From assembly GCF_000025325.1 (NCBI RefSeq), contig NC_013743.1:2790001-2854000 (forward strand): a stretch of 64,000 nucleotides of DNA, read 5' to 3'. Of the stretch, positions 24,553 through 33,231 are shown piece by piece. The notes beneath the pieces were generated by a model. It was not told the DNA's origin, ran no database searches, and saw nothing but the letters and a program-made list of their open reading frames with translations. How positions within the stretch are numbered: the first letter of the stretch is position 1; every line of letters starts with the position of its first letter. The stretch is from Haloterrigena turkmenica DSM 5511 (GTDB lineage Archaea > Halobacteriota > Halobacteria > Halobacteriales > Natrialbaceae). The position numbers were made by a program, and so were the translations under genes.

Positions 24553-25989
24553 ATGTCAAACAAAAACGATTCGAACGACGGCGTGGCGCGGCGATCGGTG
24601 CTCGCGGCCGGTGGCGCAACGACGCTCGGGGTGCTCGTGGGCGGTGTCGGAGCAGCGAACGGATCGGCGGTCACCCGGCAGGACGAGGGGGGCGAAACCG
24701 CCGACTCGAGCCGCGACGTCACGGTGAGACAGGAGCCGGGAAACGCCTTCTACTGGGTGCTTCCCGGTGAGCGACAGCTGAGTCCGCAGGTGTTCGGAAC
24801 GCCGGACGATCCGCGGCGGGGGAGCGATCTGCTCGAGTCGCGCATCGAACAGGCCAAGGGATTCCCCGAGCCGCTGGACGAGGCGATTCCGCAATTGCTC
24901 GAGGATCTACCGCCGCTAGTCGCGGCACCGGAGGACGCCCGCGAGCCGATCGAAGACGATGAGTCGGGCGGAATCGCTCGGGAACGATTCACCGAACCGA
25001 CGCTGTACAGCGACGAGGCCGAGGTGACCAGCGGCTCGTTCGAGGTCACCTACGGGGATCGACAGCCGTACGACCTCCCGGGTGAGCCGGGCGATACGAC
25101 CGACGCGGTCGACATCGACGCGCAGTTCACCGATCCGGCGGGCAACGAGTACGAAATCGACCACGACCACGTCGTGCAACCGCCGATTCCGGGCTACGAA
25201 ACGGGTGGCGGCGTGTTGTCGGGCAGCTGGCTGCACGGGATCACGGGGACCGGTTCGCCGCTGTTCCCTCGAGTGTACACCTACGGCGCGTCGTGGGGCG
25301 TCGGGGACGTTCGAATCAACGGCGAGGTGGCCACCGAGGACGGATTCCGCGTCATCCACTTCATGACGACCCAGACGGTACGCGACGAGCGCTATCGGAT
25401 GGCCGTAGACGAGGAGATGCCGCTCGCGCCCGACGGCACAATCGCGGGACAGGTCCACCACACCCACGGCGTCGTCCTGCCGATCAGGCCGACTCCGGAG
25501 GGGCCCGTCTACGATCCGGTGCCGACCGCGATGGAACTGCCGAACGGCGAGACCCAGCCGTTCATCCACGCGATGTGGGAACAGGACGAGATCGTCGAGG
25601 GGCCGTTCGACGACTGGGAGTTCCCCGGACAGGCCGATGGGGAGGCGTCGGACGCCGAGGAGTCGGCCGGTGGAGACGCTGACTTCCAGTTGGTCGGCGA
25701 GGCGTCGGCCTGGCAGGGCGCGGCGCCCGAGGCCATCGCGGGCGCGGAGAACCCGACGCTGCAACTCGAGGCGGGCACCGAATACACGCTCGTCTGGGAG
25801 AACGGCGACGGCCTCCAGCACAACTTCGCGATCGTGGACGCGAACGGCGAGGACCTTCTCGCGTCCGAACTCGTCGGCGATCAGGGGGCGACGCAGACGG
25901 TCACGTTCACCGCTAGCAAGGAGATGAGCGAGTACTACTGTCAGGTCCACCCCCAGAGCATGCGGGGCGGAATCGAGATCGGCGGCTGA
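24553..25989 (+). CDS. Secreted blue-copper (halocyanin-like) protein with a large N-terminal domain
   Basis: A 478-residue exported protein. A Tat-type signal (VARRSVLAAGGATTLGVLVG, about 11-30) opens it. Residues about 50-370 form a domain I do not recognise, with many His residues (DHDHVVQP, GQVHHTHGVVLP, PFIHAMW). The last 110 residues are a plastocyanin/halocyanin domain with the type I copper ligands in order: His in QHNFAI, then Cys in YYCQVHP, His two residues later, and Met in SMRGG. It probably carries electrons at the cell surface, and the N-terminal domain may bind a second metal. The gene is single and convergent with the GH15 gene. Confidence 0.82.
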   Translation: MSNKNDSNDGVARRSVLAAGGATTLGVLVGGVGAANGSAVTRQDEGGETADSSRDVTVRQEPGNAFYWVLPGERQLSPQVFGTPDDPRRGSDLLESRIEQAKGFPEPLDEAIPQLLEDLPPLVAAPEDAREPIEDDESGGIARERFTEPTLYSDEAEVTSGSFEVTYGDRQPYDLPGEPGDTTDAVDIDAQFTDPAGNEYEIDHDHVVQPPIPGYETGGGVLSGSWLHGITGTGSPLFPRVYTYGASWGVGDVRINGEVATEDGFRVIHFMTTQTVRDERYRMAVDEEMPLAPDGTIAGQVHHTHGVVLPIRPTPEGPVYDPVPTAMELPNGETQPFIHAMWEQDEIVEGPFDDWEFPGQADGEASDAEESAGGDADFQLVGEASAWQGAAPEAIAGAENPTLQLEAGTEYTLVWENGDGLQHNFAIVDANGEDLLASELVGDQGATQTVTFTASKEMSEYYCQVHPQSMRGGIEIGG

Positions 25990-26013
25990 CGTAGTAGCCG
26001 CTGAAAGTCAATG

Positions 26014-26049
26014 CACACCTGATCGCAGAACGGCACTGCGATCAGTGTG
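26014..26049. terminator. Hairpin between convergent genes
   Basis: CTGATCGCAG (26019-26028), a seven-base loop, and CTGCGATCAG (26036-26045) form a perfect ten-bp stem. Beyond a one-base bulge it extends by CACA/TGTG. It sits between the stops of the blue-copper and GH15 genes and could end transcription from either side. Confidence 0.5.
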
Positions 26050-26058
26050 TGATTCGTT

Positions 26059-27936
26059 TCAGTATCTCCTATCGGAACTCTCGCTTGGGAGCCCGACCGG
26101 CTCGCCGAGTCGAATCCCCATCGGCGCCGGGCCGGGCGCCTCGTGGCCCCGCAGATAGCCGAGATAGAGGGCGCTGTTGACGATTCCGATGTGGCTGAAC
26201 GCCTGCGGGAAGTTCCCGAGATGGGCGCCGCTCTCGGGATCGATCTCTTCCGCGATCAGTCCGAGCGGGTTCAGGTACTCGAGCAGCGTCTCGAACCGGG
26301 ATTGGGCCTCCGCGACGCGCCCGGAGAGCGCGAGCGCGTCGACGAACCAGCACGAGCAGAGGACGAACGCGCCCTCCTCGCCCGGGAGGCCGTCGTCGCC
26401 GTCGTACCGCTGGACGAACACCCCGTCCTCGACTAACGTCTCCTCGATCGCGTCGATCGTTTCTCGAATGCGGTCATCGCCGAAGGGCAGGAAGCCGACG
26501 ATCGGGAGCAGGAGTCCGGTCGCGTCGAGCGCGTTCGACCCGTAGGACTGGACGAACGCGCCGACGTCCTCGTCGTACCCGTTCTCGAGGACGTCAGCCC
26601 TGATCCGCTCGCAGGTCTCCCGCCACTCCCCGACCGGAGCGTCGTAGCCACCGTCGGTCGCGAGCGCGATCCCGCGATCGAGAGCGACCCAGCACATGAC
26701 CTTCGAGTAGACGAAGTGTTCGTCCCCGCCGCGAACCTCCCAGATGCCCGCGTCCGGTTCGTCCCAGATCTCGCGGACGTAGTCGACGATATCGCGGATT
26801 CGGTCCCACTCGTCGGGGTCCAGTTCGCGACCGTGCCGGTGCATCTCGTCGACGGCGAGCAGGAGTTCGCCGTAGGTGTCGTGCTGACGCTGGTCGGCGG
26901 CCTCGTTGCCGATCCGGACCGGGCTGGACCCGCGATACCCCTCGAAGTGCTCGAGTTCTCGCTCCTCGAGGTCCGACTCGCCGTGGAGGCCGTACAGCGG
27001 CTGGATCGCCGCCGGGTCGTCGGCCTGACAGAGGTCCATGAACCACTCGAAGTAAGCGGTCGCCTCGTCGGCGGTCCCGAGGTTCATCAGCGCCTGAACG
27101 GTGAATCCGGCGTCGCGGAGCCAGTTGAACCGGTAGTCCCAGTTCCGAACGCCGCCGATGTCCTCGGGTAAGGAGGTGGTCGGCGCGGCCGCGATCGCCC
27201 CGGACTCGGCGTGGGTGAGGAGTTTCAAGACGAGTTCGGAGCGGACGACCCGATCGTGCCACGCCCCCTCGAACACGCAGTCGCCGTCGGCACCACAGTC
27301 GTGTGCCCAATCGGACCAGTACTCGAGGCTCTCCTCGAGCGCGGCTTCGGGATCCGTATTCGCGTCCTCTGCGCCCGTACACCGGAGTAGAAACCACTCC
27401 TCGTCGCCGGTCTCGAGCGAGAGCTCACCGGTTACTCGATCGTCCTCGATCTCGAGGTCGATCGGACTCTCGAGCAGCGTCCGCTCGTCTCGTCCCTCAG
27501 CGAGCGCTCCTCGCTGTTCTGATTCCACCGTCGTCTCCGCGCGGGCGTAATCGAACCGCGGTTCGAGATCGACCGCGAGGTCGACGCGTCCCTCGTCGCA
27601 GGCGAGTTTGCGGTAGAGCACCTTCTTCGGATGGTCGGTGCGCCCGGCCGGCGGCAGGAAATCCGTCACCGTCGCCGTGCCGCCGTCGGTTCGGAACGAC
27701 GTCTCGAGGACGTTCGTGTCGTCGACGTACCGCCGGTCGGTCTCGAACGAGTCGGTCGGGGCGATCCGGAACCGCCCGCCCCGCTCGGCGTCGAGGACGG
27801 CGGCGAAAATGCTCGGCGACTCGAGGTGGGGAAACGGGAACCAGTCGACCGAGCCGTCCGGGGCGACGAGCGCACAGGTCTCGAGGTTCCCGACGACGCC
27901 GTAGGCCTCGATCGGCGGGTAGTCGTCATCGCGCAT
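26059..27936 (-). CDS. Glycoside hydrolase family 15 protein (glucoamylase/trehalase type)
   Basis: A 625-residue GH15 enzyme. The N-terminal beta-sandwich begins at MRDDDYPPIEAYGVVGN with GSVDWFPFPHLESPSIFAAV, followed by the (alpha/alpha)6 catalytic barrel with IGGVRNWDYRFNWLRDAGFT (about 275-294). The catalytic Glu residues are expected in the regions around YRGSSPVRIGNEA and EEIDPESGAHLGNFPQAFSH. GH15 enzymes release glucose from alpha-glucans or cleave trehalose. No signal peptide is seen, so it probably acts on intracellular polymer or trehalose. The ATG at 27936 fits the family; the frame extends 199 codons upstream, but that part overlaps the divergent regulator gene. Confidence 0.88.
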   Translation of the reverse strand: MRDDDYPPIEAYGVVGNLETCALVAPDGSVDWFPFPHLESPSIFAAVLDAERGGRFRIAPTDSFETDRRYVDDTNVLETSFRTDGGTATVTDFLPPAGRTDHPKKVLYRKLACDEGRVDLAVDLEPRFDYARAETTVESEQRGALAEGRDERTLLESPIDLEIEDDRVTGELSLETGDEEWFLLRCTGAEDANTDPEAALEESLEYWSDWAHDCGADGDCVFEGAWHDRVVRSELVLKLLTHAESGAIAAAPTTSLPEDIGGVRNWDYRFNWLRDAGFTVQALMNLGTADEATAYFEWFMDLCQADDPAAIQPLYGLHGESDLEERELEHFEGYRGSSPVRIGNEAADQRQHDTYGELLLAVDEMHRHGRELDPDEWDRIRDIVDYVREIWDEPDAGIWEVRGGDEHFVYSKVMCWVALDRGIALATDGGYDAPVGEWRETCERIRADVLENGYDEDVGAFVQSYGSNALDATGLLLPIVGFLPFGDDRIRETIDAIEETLVEDGVFVQRYDGDDGLPGEEGAFVLCSCWFVDALALSGRVAEAQSRFETLLEYLNPLGLIAEEIDPESGAHLGNFPQAFSHIGIVNSALYLGYLRGHEAPGPAPMGIRLGEPVGLPSESSDRRY

Positions 27937-28167
27937 TGGAATCACCGTCGCGGGGAAACGACCCAAACGCGGTGCGATCGAACGACGAACATGGGCGAAC
28001 GGGGAATCGTTCGCGGGCCGCGGAGAAAAAGTCGATCCCGGCAGCGACGGGGGCCTCTCGATCGGCGCCTTCCAGCCAGCCTCGATCGAATCGATCGCGT
28101 CAACGAGCGGCGGACGGGCGTTGCAGCGGCTGAAAGCCTTTACTGCGGGGACGACGTACCGACCCCG

Positions 28168-28707
28168 ATGGCATCCTCCGACGTGGAACTCGCGGTGTAC
28201 CGCTGCGAGTCGTGCGGCGACTACCAGCTGGGAACCGCAGCGATGACGTGCTGTGGCGACGCGATGACGGAAGTCGACGACGGCGCCGTTCCGATCGACG
28301 CCCCCGACGAAGCGGAGCTCATGCGAACCGTCTTCGACATTTCCGAGACCGAACTCGAGGTCTGTCGCTGTCTGATGGCCGAACCCGAGATCACGGTCAA
28401 CGAACTCGCGGAGATGGTCGAGCGCGATCGGAGCGTCGTCACCAGACACCTCAGTCATCTGGTCGGCCTCGGAATCGTCGAAAAGCGCTCGCGCGTCCTC
28501 TCCGACGGTGGACGCGTCAACGTCTACTCGCATCGGTCGGTGGACGCGGTCCGCCGCCAGTTCAAGCTCGGGCTCTACGTCTGGATGCTCGAGGCCGTCG
28601 AGGTGATCGACGATCTCAGCGAGGAGAAGATCTCGCTGCTGGTCGAGGACGAGACCGCCCGGACCGACCCCAGCCAGGTGATCGTCGACCGAGACGGGTC
28701 GTCCTGA
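28168..28707 (+). CDS. Zinc-ribbon winged-helix regulator
   Basis: A 179-residue protein. The N-terminus has a rubredoxin-like zinc ribbon (YRCESCGDY and TCCGDAMTEV, about 11-36). Residues about 55-125 form a winged HTH of the TrmB/ArsR kind (FDISETELEVCRCLMAEPEI, VNELAEMVERDRSVVTRHLS, HLVGLGIVEK). The C-terminus is helical. It may respond to metal or redox state, and may regulate the divergent GH15 gene; both are inferences. CCTTTACTG (28137-28145), about 27 bases before the ATG at 28168, is a good TATA candidate and supports this start. Confidence 0.82.
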   Translation: MASSDVELAVYRCESCGDYQLGTAAMTCCGDAMTEVDDGAVPIDAPDEAELMRTVFDISETELEVCRCLMAEPEITVNELAEMVERDRSVVTRHLSHLVGLGIVEKRSRVLSDGGRVNVYSHRSVDAVRRQFKLGLYVWMLEAVEVIDDLSEEKISLLVEDETARTDPSQVIVDRDGSS

Positions 28708-28743
28708 CGTGACTCGAGGTCGGCGCCGACTCGAGATTCGACG

Positions 28744-30219
28744 CTACTCCCGCAGGTCGCCGCCGAGTACCTTCGCGGCGACGAGCACCGGGTCCCACGT
28801 AGTGTTGAACGGCGGCGCGTACGCCAGATCGTAGTTCTCGAGTTCGGAGACGGTGGTTCCCTCCGTGAGGGCGGCGACGATCGCGTGACTGCGGTGGACC
28901 GCCCCCTCGCCGTACTCGCTGACCAGACTCGCGCCGAGGACCCGGCCGGAGTCGCGGTCGGCGGTCAGCGTGATCGTCACCTCGCCGCCCTCGGGGTAGT
29001 AGCCCGCGCGGGATTTCGCCGTGATCGTCTCGCTGACCGGCTCGAAGCCGGCCGCGCGGGCCTCGTCGTGGTCGAGGATGCCGGTCCGCGCCGCCTCGAC
29101 GTCGAAGACCTTGACGGCCGCCGTGCCGGCGACGCCGCCGCCCTCCACCGGCGTCCCGGTGACGGTCTGTCCGACCGCGCGGCCGTGTCGGTTGGCGGTC
29201 AGCGCCAGCGGGACGTGGGTCGGTTCGCCCGTCACGACGTGGGTCGCCTCCGCGCAGTCGCCGGCGGCGTAGACGTCGGGCCGGTTCGTCTCGCGGTAGG
29301 CGTCGGTCGCGATCGCGCCCGTCGGCCCCAGTTCGATCCCCGCGTCCTCGGCGAGGCCCGTCCGCGGTCGCACGCCGGTCCCGAGCAGGACCATCTCGAC
29401 CGGAACCCGATCGTCCGCGGTGACGACCGCCTCGACTTCGGCGGCGTCATCGGACTGTGTCCGATCGCTCGAGGCGCCGTCGGACGCCTCGCTGGCCTCG
29501 CTGCCGGCGAGTTCCAGGACCTCGCTTCCGAGAGAGAGCGCGACGTCCCGCTCCCGGAGGTGATCGGCCACCGCCTCGCTGGTCGCCTCGCTGAATCCCG
29601 TCAGAACGCGGTCGCTGCGCTGGAACAGGTGCACCTCGAACCCGTTCGCGGCCAGCGCCTCCGCCATCTCGAGGCCGATGTACCCCCCGCCGACGACGCC
29701 GACCGGACCCGAACAGTCCTCGAGATACCGGCAGGCCGGCCCGCGGTCGGCCTGCTGGAACGACTCGCCGTCCCGCGCTCGAGCCACGTACTCGCGGAGT
29801 TCCTTTCCGTCGCTCATCGAGCCGAGCGTGTAGACGCCCTCGAGTTCGGTGCCGTCGATCGGCGGCGCGACGGCCTCGGCGCCCGTCGCGAGCAGCAGGT
29901 GGTCGTACGGCTGGACGACCTCACCGCCGTCGCCTTCGGCAGTGACCGTCCGTGCGTCGGGATCGATCTCGACAACCTCGTGGCCCGTCCGCAGGTCGAT
30001 ATCACGCTCCTCGCGGAACTCCTCGGGCGTCACCGAGACCAGCGACTCGAGCGACTGAATCTCGCCTTTGACGTAGTAGGGCAGGCCGCAGGCGCCGTAG
30101 GAGACCCACTCGCCTTTCTCGAAGACGACGATCTCGAGGTCCGGGTCCTCGCGTCTGGCCTTGCTCGCCGCGGCCATGCCGGCGGCGTCGCCGCCGACGA
30201 TGACGAAGGTGTCCGTCAT
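28744..30219 (-). CDS. CoA-disulfide reductase / NADH oxidase-like flavoprotein
   Basis: A 491-residue FAD-dependent pyridine nucleotide-disulfide oxidoreductase. FAD-binding VIVGGDAAGMAAASKARRED, the single active Cys in SYGACGLPYYVKGE (about residue 43), the NAD(P)-binding VVGGGYIGLEMAEALAANG and DVYAAGDCAEATHVVTGE mark it as the CoA-disulfide reductase / NADH oxidase group. It may keep CoA reduced or remove oxygen. A Ser/Asp-rich insert (about 248-268) is unusual but typical of halophile padding. The ATG at 30219 (MTDTFVIVGG) is preferred over one eight codons upstream because it places the FAD motif as in relatives. Confidence 0.85.
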   Translation of the reverse strand: MTDTFVIVGGDAAGMAAASKARREDPDLEIVVFEKGEWVSYGACGLPYYVKGEIQSLESLVSVTPEEFREERDIDLRTGHEVVEIDPDARTVTAEGDGGEVVQPYDHLLLATGAEAVAPPIDGTELEGVYTLGSMSDGKELREYVARARDGESFQQADRGPACRYLEDCSGPVGVVGGGYIGLEMAEALAANGFEVHLFQRSDRVLTGFSEATSEAVADHLRERDVALSLGSEVLELAGSEASEASDGASSDRTQSDDAAEVEAVVTADDRVPVEMVLLGTGVRPRTGLAEDAGIELGPTGAIATDAYRETNRPDVYAAGDCAEATHVVTGEPTHVPLALTANRHGRAVGQTVTGTPVEGGGVAGTAAVKVFDVEAARTGILDHDEARAAGFEPVSETITAKSRAGYYPEGGEVTITLTADRDSGRVLGASLVSEYGEGAVHRSHAIVAALTEGTTVSELENYDLAYAPPFNTTWDPVLVAAKVLGGDLRE

Positions 30220-30433
30220 GGATTGGTAGTCGATCGCCCGCATTGTAATCCCTGAGGTGTCGGCGGATTCCGTTCCGCTCCCCGAGGCGATCCGCGTGAG
30301 GATCGGTCCGACTCCGGATAGCGCACTTCGGCGGTGGATTTCGGACGCCCCGTCCCGCCGCCGTCCCGCGATTGTGCAGTCATCGTGCACACGCGCTCAA
30401 ACGCTTTGAGAGCGGCCGCACTACCATCGACCG

Positions 30434-30654
30434 CACCGGGTAGCTCCGGTGTGCGACCGTTACGGTCGCGGGGGGTGACGACGCGGGTCGCCGTTGCGCT
30501 TCGACGACCCGCGGTAGCGTCCCGCGGTTATTGAGGCACGGGCCGCGGGACCGCCTTCCGGTCACCGCGAGGTCGCGGTCGTCGACCGGAAGGCGACCCA
30601 CCAGCTTCGCGATTCGAAAACGACCGCGATCGGGCGCCGCGACGAGCGTCGCGG
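30434..30654. repeat. Consecutive inverted repeats filling a 220-bp gap
   Basis: Six adjoining perfect inverted repeats: 30434-30451 (6-bp arms), 30453-30469 (7 bp, loop TTA), 30482-30513 (9 bp), 30519-30551 (9 bp), 30552-30595 (12-bp arms enclosing a nested 7-bp hairpin at 30564-30579) and 30637-30654 (8 bp, two-base loop). They follow with almost no unpaired spacing. No protein is supported. The stretch lies between the co-directional flavoprotein and phaB genes. A structured RNA or cruciform DNA element is possible. Confidence 0.65.
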
Positions 30655-30698
30655 TCACTCGGATGTCCACTCCCAGTCCTACTTCGAATGCAGCGGGT

Positions 30699-31499
30699 TC
30701 AGAGATCGATACCGCCGTTGACGTCGATCACTTCGCCGGTGACGTACCCCGACTGCTCGCTCGCGAGATAGCGGACGAGCCCGGCGATCTCCTCGACGGT
30801 CGCGAACCGCTCGAGCGGGATGTCCTCGCGTAGGTCGTCCCGAACGGTCTCGGGAATGGACTCGATCATCTCCGTCCGCGTGAACCCCGGGGCGATGCAG
30901 TTGGCCGTCGTCCCCGTTCCGGCCAACTCGAGCGCGAGCGATCTGGTAAAACCGAAGAGGCCGCTCTTGGCCGCAGCGTAGTTGGCCTGACCGACGTTCC
31001 CCTGCTTGCCGATCACGCTCGAGACGCTGATGATCCGGCCGTTCGGGGCGGAGGCGAGGTCGTCGTAGAACGCCTTCGTGCAGTTAAATGCGCCGTTGAG
31101 CGAGACGTCGACGACGCGGTGCCAGTCCTCGGCGGTCATGTTCGCGAACGTGCGGTCGGCCGTGATTCCCGCGTTGTTGACGAGGACGTCGATCGGGCCG
31201 AACGCGTCGGCGACCGACTCGCGCATCGCGTCGACCGCGTCGCGGTCGGTGACGTCGGCCCGTACCGGATGGGCCGTCCCGTCGGTGTCGGCCTCGGTGA
31301 TCGCGTCGGCGACCGCGTGGGCGTCGGCCTCAGAGGATCGGTAGTTGACGATCACGGTCGCGCCGTACCGACCGAGCTCTCGAGCGATGCCGCGTCCGAT
31401 CCCGCGCGAGCCGCCGGTCACCAGACACGTTCGCCCCGCGAGCGGCTGGCGGGCCGGGCGTTCGAGTTCGGCCGAGCGGTCGATCGTCTCCGCGCTCAT
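30699..31499 (-). CDS. phaB: Acetoacetyl-CoA / 3-oxoacyl reductase (PhaB/FabG-like SDR)
   Basis: A 266-residue short-chain dehydrogenase. The cofactor motif TGGSRGIGRGIARELG, the NNAG motif (VLVNNAGITADRTF), the catalytic Ser in ISVSSVIGKQGNVGQ and YxxxK (ANYAAAKSG) are all intact. The phrase ADRTFANMTAEDWHRVVDVS is typical of PhaB-type reductases that make 3-hydroxybutyryl-CoA for polyhydroxyalkanoate. Haloarchaea use FabG homologues in that pathway. No PHA synthase gene is in the window, so a general 3-oxoacyl reductase role remains possible. Its GTG/ATG start region overlaps the end of the next gene by four bases. Confidence 0.82.
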   Translation of the reverse strand: MSAETIDRSAELERPARQPLAGRTCLVTGGSRGIGRGIARELGRYGATVIVNYRSSEADAHAVADAITEADTDGTAHPVRADVTDRDAVDAMRESVADAFGPIDVLVNNAGITADRTFANMTAEDWHRVVDVSLNGAFNCTKAFYDDLASAPNGRIISVSSVIGKQGNVGQANYAAAKSGLFGFTRSLALELAGTGTTANCIAPGFTRTEMIESIPETVRDDLREDIPLERFATVEEIAGLVRYLASEQSGYVTGEVIDVNGGIDL

Positions 31500-32125
31500 C
31501 GACGCCCCTCCAGCGGCGTCGCTCCTTCCGGCTGGCGCGTCTCCGGACGAGCGCTCTCCTCGGCCGCTTCGACGATGGAGAGCAGATCGTTGACGGTGTA
31601 CGTCCGCGATCGCTCCGACGACGGTCGTTCCGTATACGGGACGACGCCCCGAAGCGACGCCGCGTCCGCGTCGACGGCGTCCGCGGTCGCCGCATCCGCT
31701 TCGACCTCGGAAATCGCCAGCGCGACGACCGGAACCCGAACTCGCTCGCGCGGCTCGTCGAGGCCGGCGTCGAGCGGCGACGGCGGAACCGCCTGTCGAC
31801 GGAACGCCGGCTCGAGCGAGTGGCCGTTCCGGGCGGCCCAGCGTTCGAATTCGGCGACGAGTTCGTCGCGGCTCGATCCGTTTTCACCGGTCGATCCGGC
31901 GGCCGAGCGGTACTCGGGCGGCCAGTGAGTCACCCGGTGGTCGTCGATCACGTCGTGTTCGTCGAGCTCTCGGAATCGCTCGATGACGTCGTCGATGGTC
32001 GCAGTGATAGCCGGCGGAACGGTCGCCCGGACGTAACAGTCGACCCGGAGACTCGCATCCGGATCGGTATCGACGATCGGCGCGAACGGGGACGCAGACT
32101 GGGACTCGAACTCACCGGCAGGCAT
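31496..32125 (-). CDS. Haloarchaeal HTH-associated protein of unknown function
   Basis: A 209-residue acidic protein. About 27-75 read SLRVDCYVRATVPPAITATI, then DDVIERFRELDEHDVIDDHR and VTHWPPEYR; later come FERWAARNGHSLEPAFRRQ and a C-terminal YTVNDLLSIVEAAEE. This layout recurs in a haloarchaeal family often annotated as HTH-domain proteins, with no known target. The ATG lies inside the end of the small HTH gene upstream (14-base overlap), and its stop overlaps phaB, so the three genes are one operon. A regulatory role over phaB is inferred. Confidence 0.65.
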   Translation of the reverse strand: MPAGEFESQSASPFAPIVDTDPDASLRVDCYVRATVPPAITATIDDVIERFRELDEHDVIDDHRVTHWPPEYRSAAGSTGENGSSRDELVAEFERWAARNGHSLEPAFRRQAVPPSPLDAGLDEPRERVRVPVVALAISEVEADAATADAVDADAASLRGVVPYTERPSSERSRTYTVNDLLSIVEAAEESARPETRQPEGATPLEGRR

Positions 32126-32330
32126 AGCCGACCTCCGTGGATCGAACGCGACCGTCTGCGGCGAGCGATCGTAGAATCGGTAGGAGCGTAAGTTTCGATA
32201 ATCCGAGTAGTTCCTGGAGTTCGGACACCGTCGCCTCTTCGAGTACCAGCAGGGACAGATAGACGAGTTTGGTCTGTGGCGCGTCGAGTTCGTTCGGCAC
32301 TGTCGGCTGGTGTTCGCTCGTGGACATCAT
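32112..32330 (-). CDS. Small winged-helix DNA-binding protein
   Basis: A 72-residue protein with a MarR/TrmB-like helix-turn-helix: APQTKLVYLSLLVLEEATVS, then ELQELLGLSKLTLLPILRSL and AADGRVRSTEVGY as the wing. It begins with two Met codons (32330 and 32327); either may be used. A TATA box about 30 bases upstream suggests a leaderless mRNA. It is the first gene of an operon with the 209-residue protein and phaB and is probably their regulator. Confidence 0.75.
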   Translation of the reverse strand: MMSTSEHQPTVPNELDAPQTKLVYLSLLVLEEATVSELQELLGLSKLTLLPILRSLAADGRVRSTEVGYACR

Positions 32331-32354
32331 CCATAGACGACCGCAACGAATCGA

Positions 32355-32362
32355 TACTTAAA
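32355..32362 (-). promoter_or_regulatory. TATA box of the HTH-orf-phaB operon
   Basis: On the minus strand, CACCTTTAAGTA: TTTAAG at 32362-32357 is centred about 30 bases before the ATG, with a BRE-like CACC in front. Confidence 0.6.
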
Positions 32363-32566
32363 GGTGTTTGAGAGGTGTTTTCATACACCACAGACCGTCC
32401 GCAGTCGGCGATATTCCTAGCGATTATTCGTTGGTAATTGGGTACCTCTCGAGAGTGACATGATTTCGCTCGTCTAGCTCCCTTTACCAAAGTGCTGACT
32501 AATCGGTAGCAACCATCTCTGACGAGCACCGAGAGACGGACGGTGGAATTAGTTCGGCGCCTCGCA

Positions 32567-32588
32567 GTCGAGAGCGATCGCTCTCGAC
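32567..32588. repeat. Perfect 22-bp palindrome
   Basis: GTCGAGAGCGA followed at once by its reverse complement, with no spacer. It lies in the gene-poor stretch 32363-32775, far from any start codon. Such uninterrupted palindromes can be binding sites for dimeric proteins, or cruciform or recombination sites. No partner is visible. Confidence 0.6.
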
Positions 32589-32775
32589 GGAGGGATCGCG
32601 CTGTGGATCGGCCAGAAGTGGATGATGTCCACGAGTGACCGCTGAGGGCGGCCATCGTGCCAAGCGAACCCGGACCGACGATCCGGATCGCCTGTGATCC
32701 CGTCTAGGTTCCAGACACACAAGATTGTACTTCCAAACAGGTTTGGTGTTTAGTGTTCGGCGGTGCACGAATGTG

Positions 32776-33216
32776 CTATGCGTACTCGAACCGCACCGCG
32801 TTGCGATTTCGACGTCGAGTGCCGTCGAATACCCGCTTACTCCGTAGGAAATCGAACCTTCGTTCCGCCACGTTCCAGACGCGAATCGACCCGCTTCGGG
32901 AGCGGGCTGGAAGCGCTTTCGGAGCGCAGACCGAATCCGCACTCGTCGCAGTCGATATACGTGTTCGTACGACCGTAGCTCGGTCGTCCGTCGCCGGCCC
33001 GGTCCGACCCGCTTCGCGAGTATTCTTCTCGAAAACTCGAACAGTACTGTCACTTTCGACAGTGATCATCCCCTTACTCATCCCGCGGATAGCTGCGTCG
33101 AGGGTGTCCGACTCGAGAGTCCGATACCGCGGCGGAAGCTCCAACTGATCGATGGCCGTGACCAGCGCCATTTCCTGTACGATGGTCTGGATACTCGATT
33201 GCTGGCTACGTTCCAT
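32776..33216 (-). CDS. HalOD1-like protein with a doubtful C-terminal extension
   Basis: The open frame gives 146 residues. The first 65 resemble a HalOD1 domain (IQTIVQEMALVTAIDQLELP, PRYRTLESDTLDAAIRG, ITVESDSTVRVFEKN). The rest is Arg/Ser-rich, has no haloarchaeal codon bias and runs through a cluster of small hairpins (32890-32987), so it looks like read-through after loss of a stop. The ATG at 33216 lies 14 bases after the nikR stop, so it is probably co-transcribed with nikR. A TTG at 33231 is an alternative start. It may be a decaying gene. Confidence 0.45.
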   Translation of the reverse strand: MERSQQSSIQTIVQEMALVTAIDQLELPPRYRTLESDTLDAAIRGMSKGMITVESDSTVRVFEKNTREAGRTGPATDDRATVVRTRISTATSADSVCAPKALPARSRSGSIRVWNVAERRFDFLRSKRVFDGTRRRNRNAVRFEYA

Positions 33217-33231
33217 TCCGCCACTACCCAA

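Noticed and set aside
26059-28533. GH15 frame read to its full open length (824 codons)
   Set aside because: The first 199 codons overlap the divergent zinc-ribbon regulator and do not resemble GH15; the ATG at 27936 begins the real enzyme.
31948-33053. Minus-strand frames of 184 and 235 codons
   Set aside because: They overlap the HTH genes, palindrome and hairpins in other frames and are Arg/Ser-rich.
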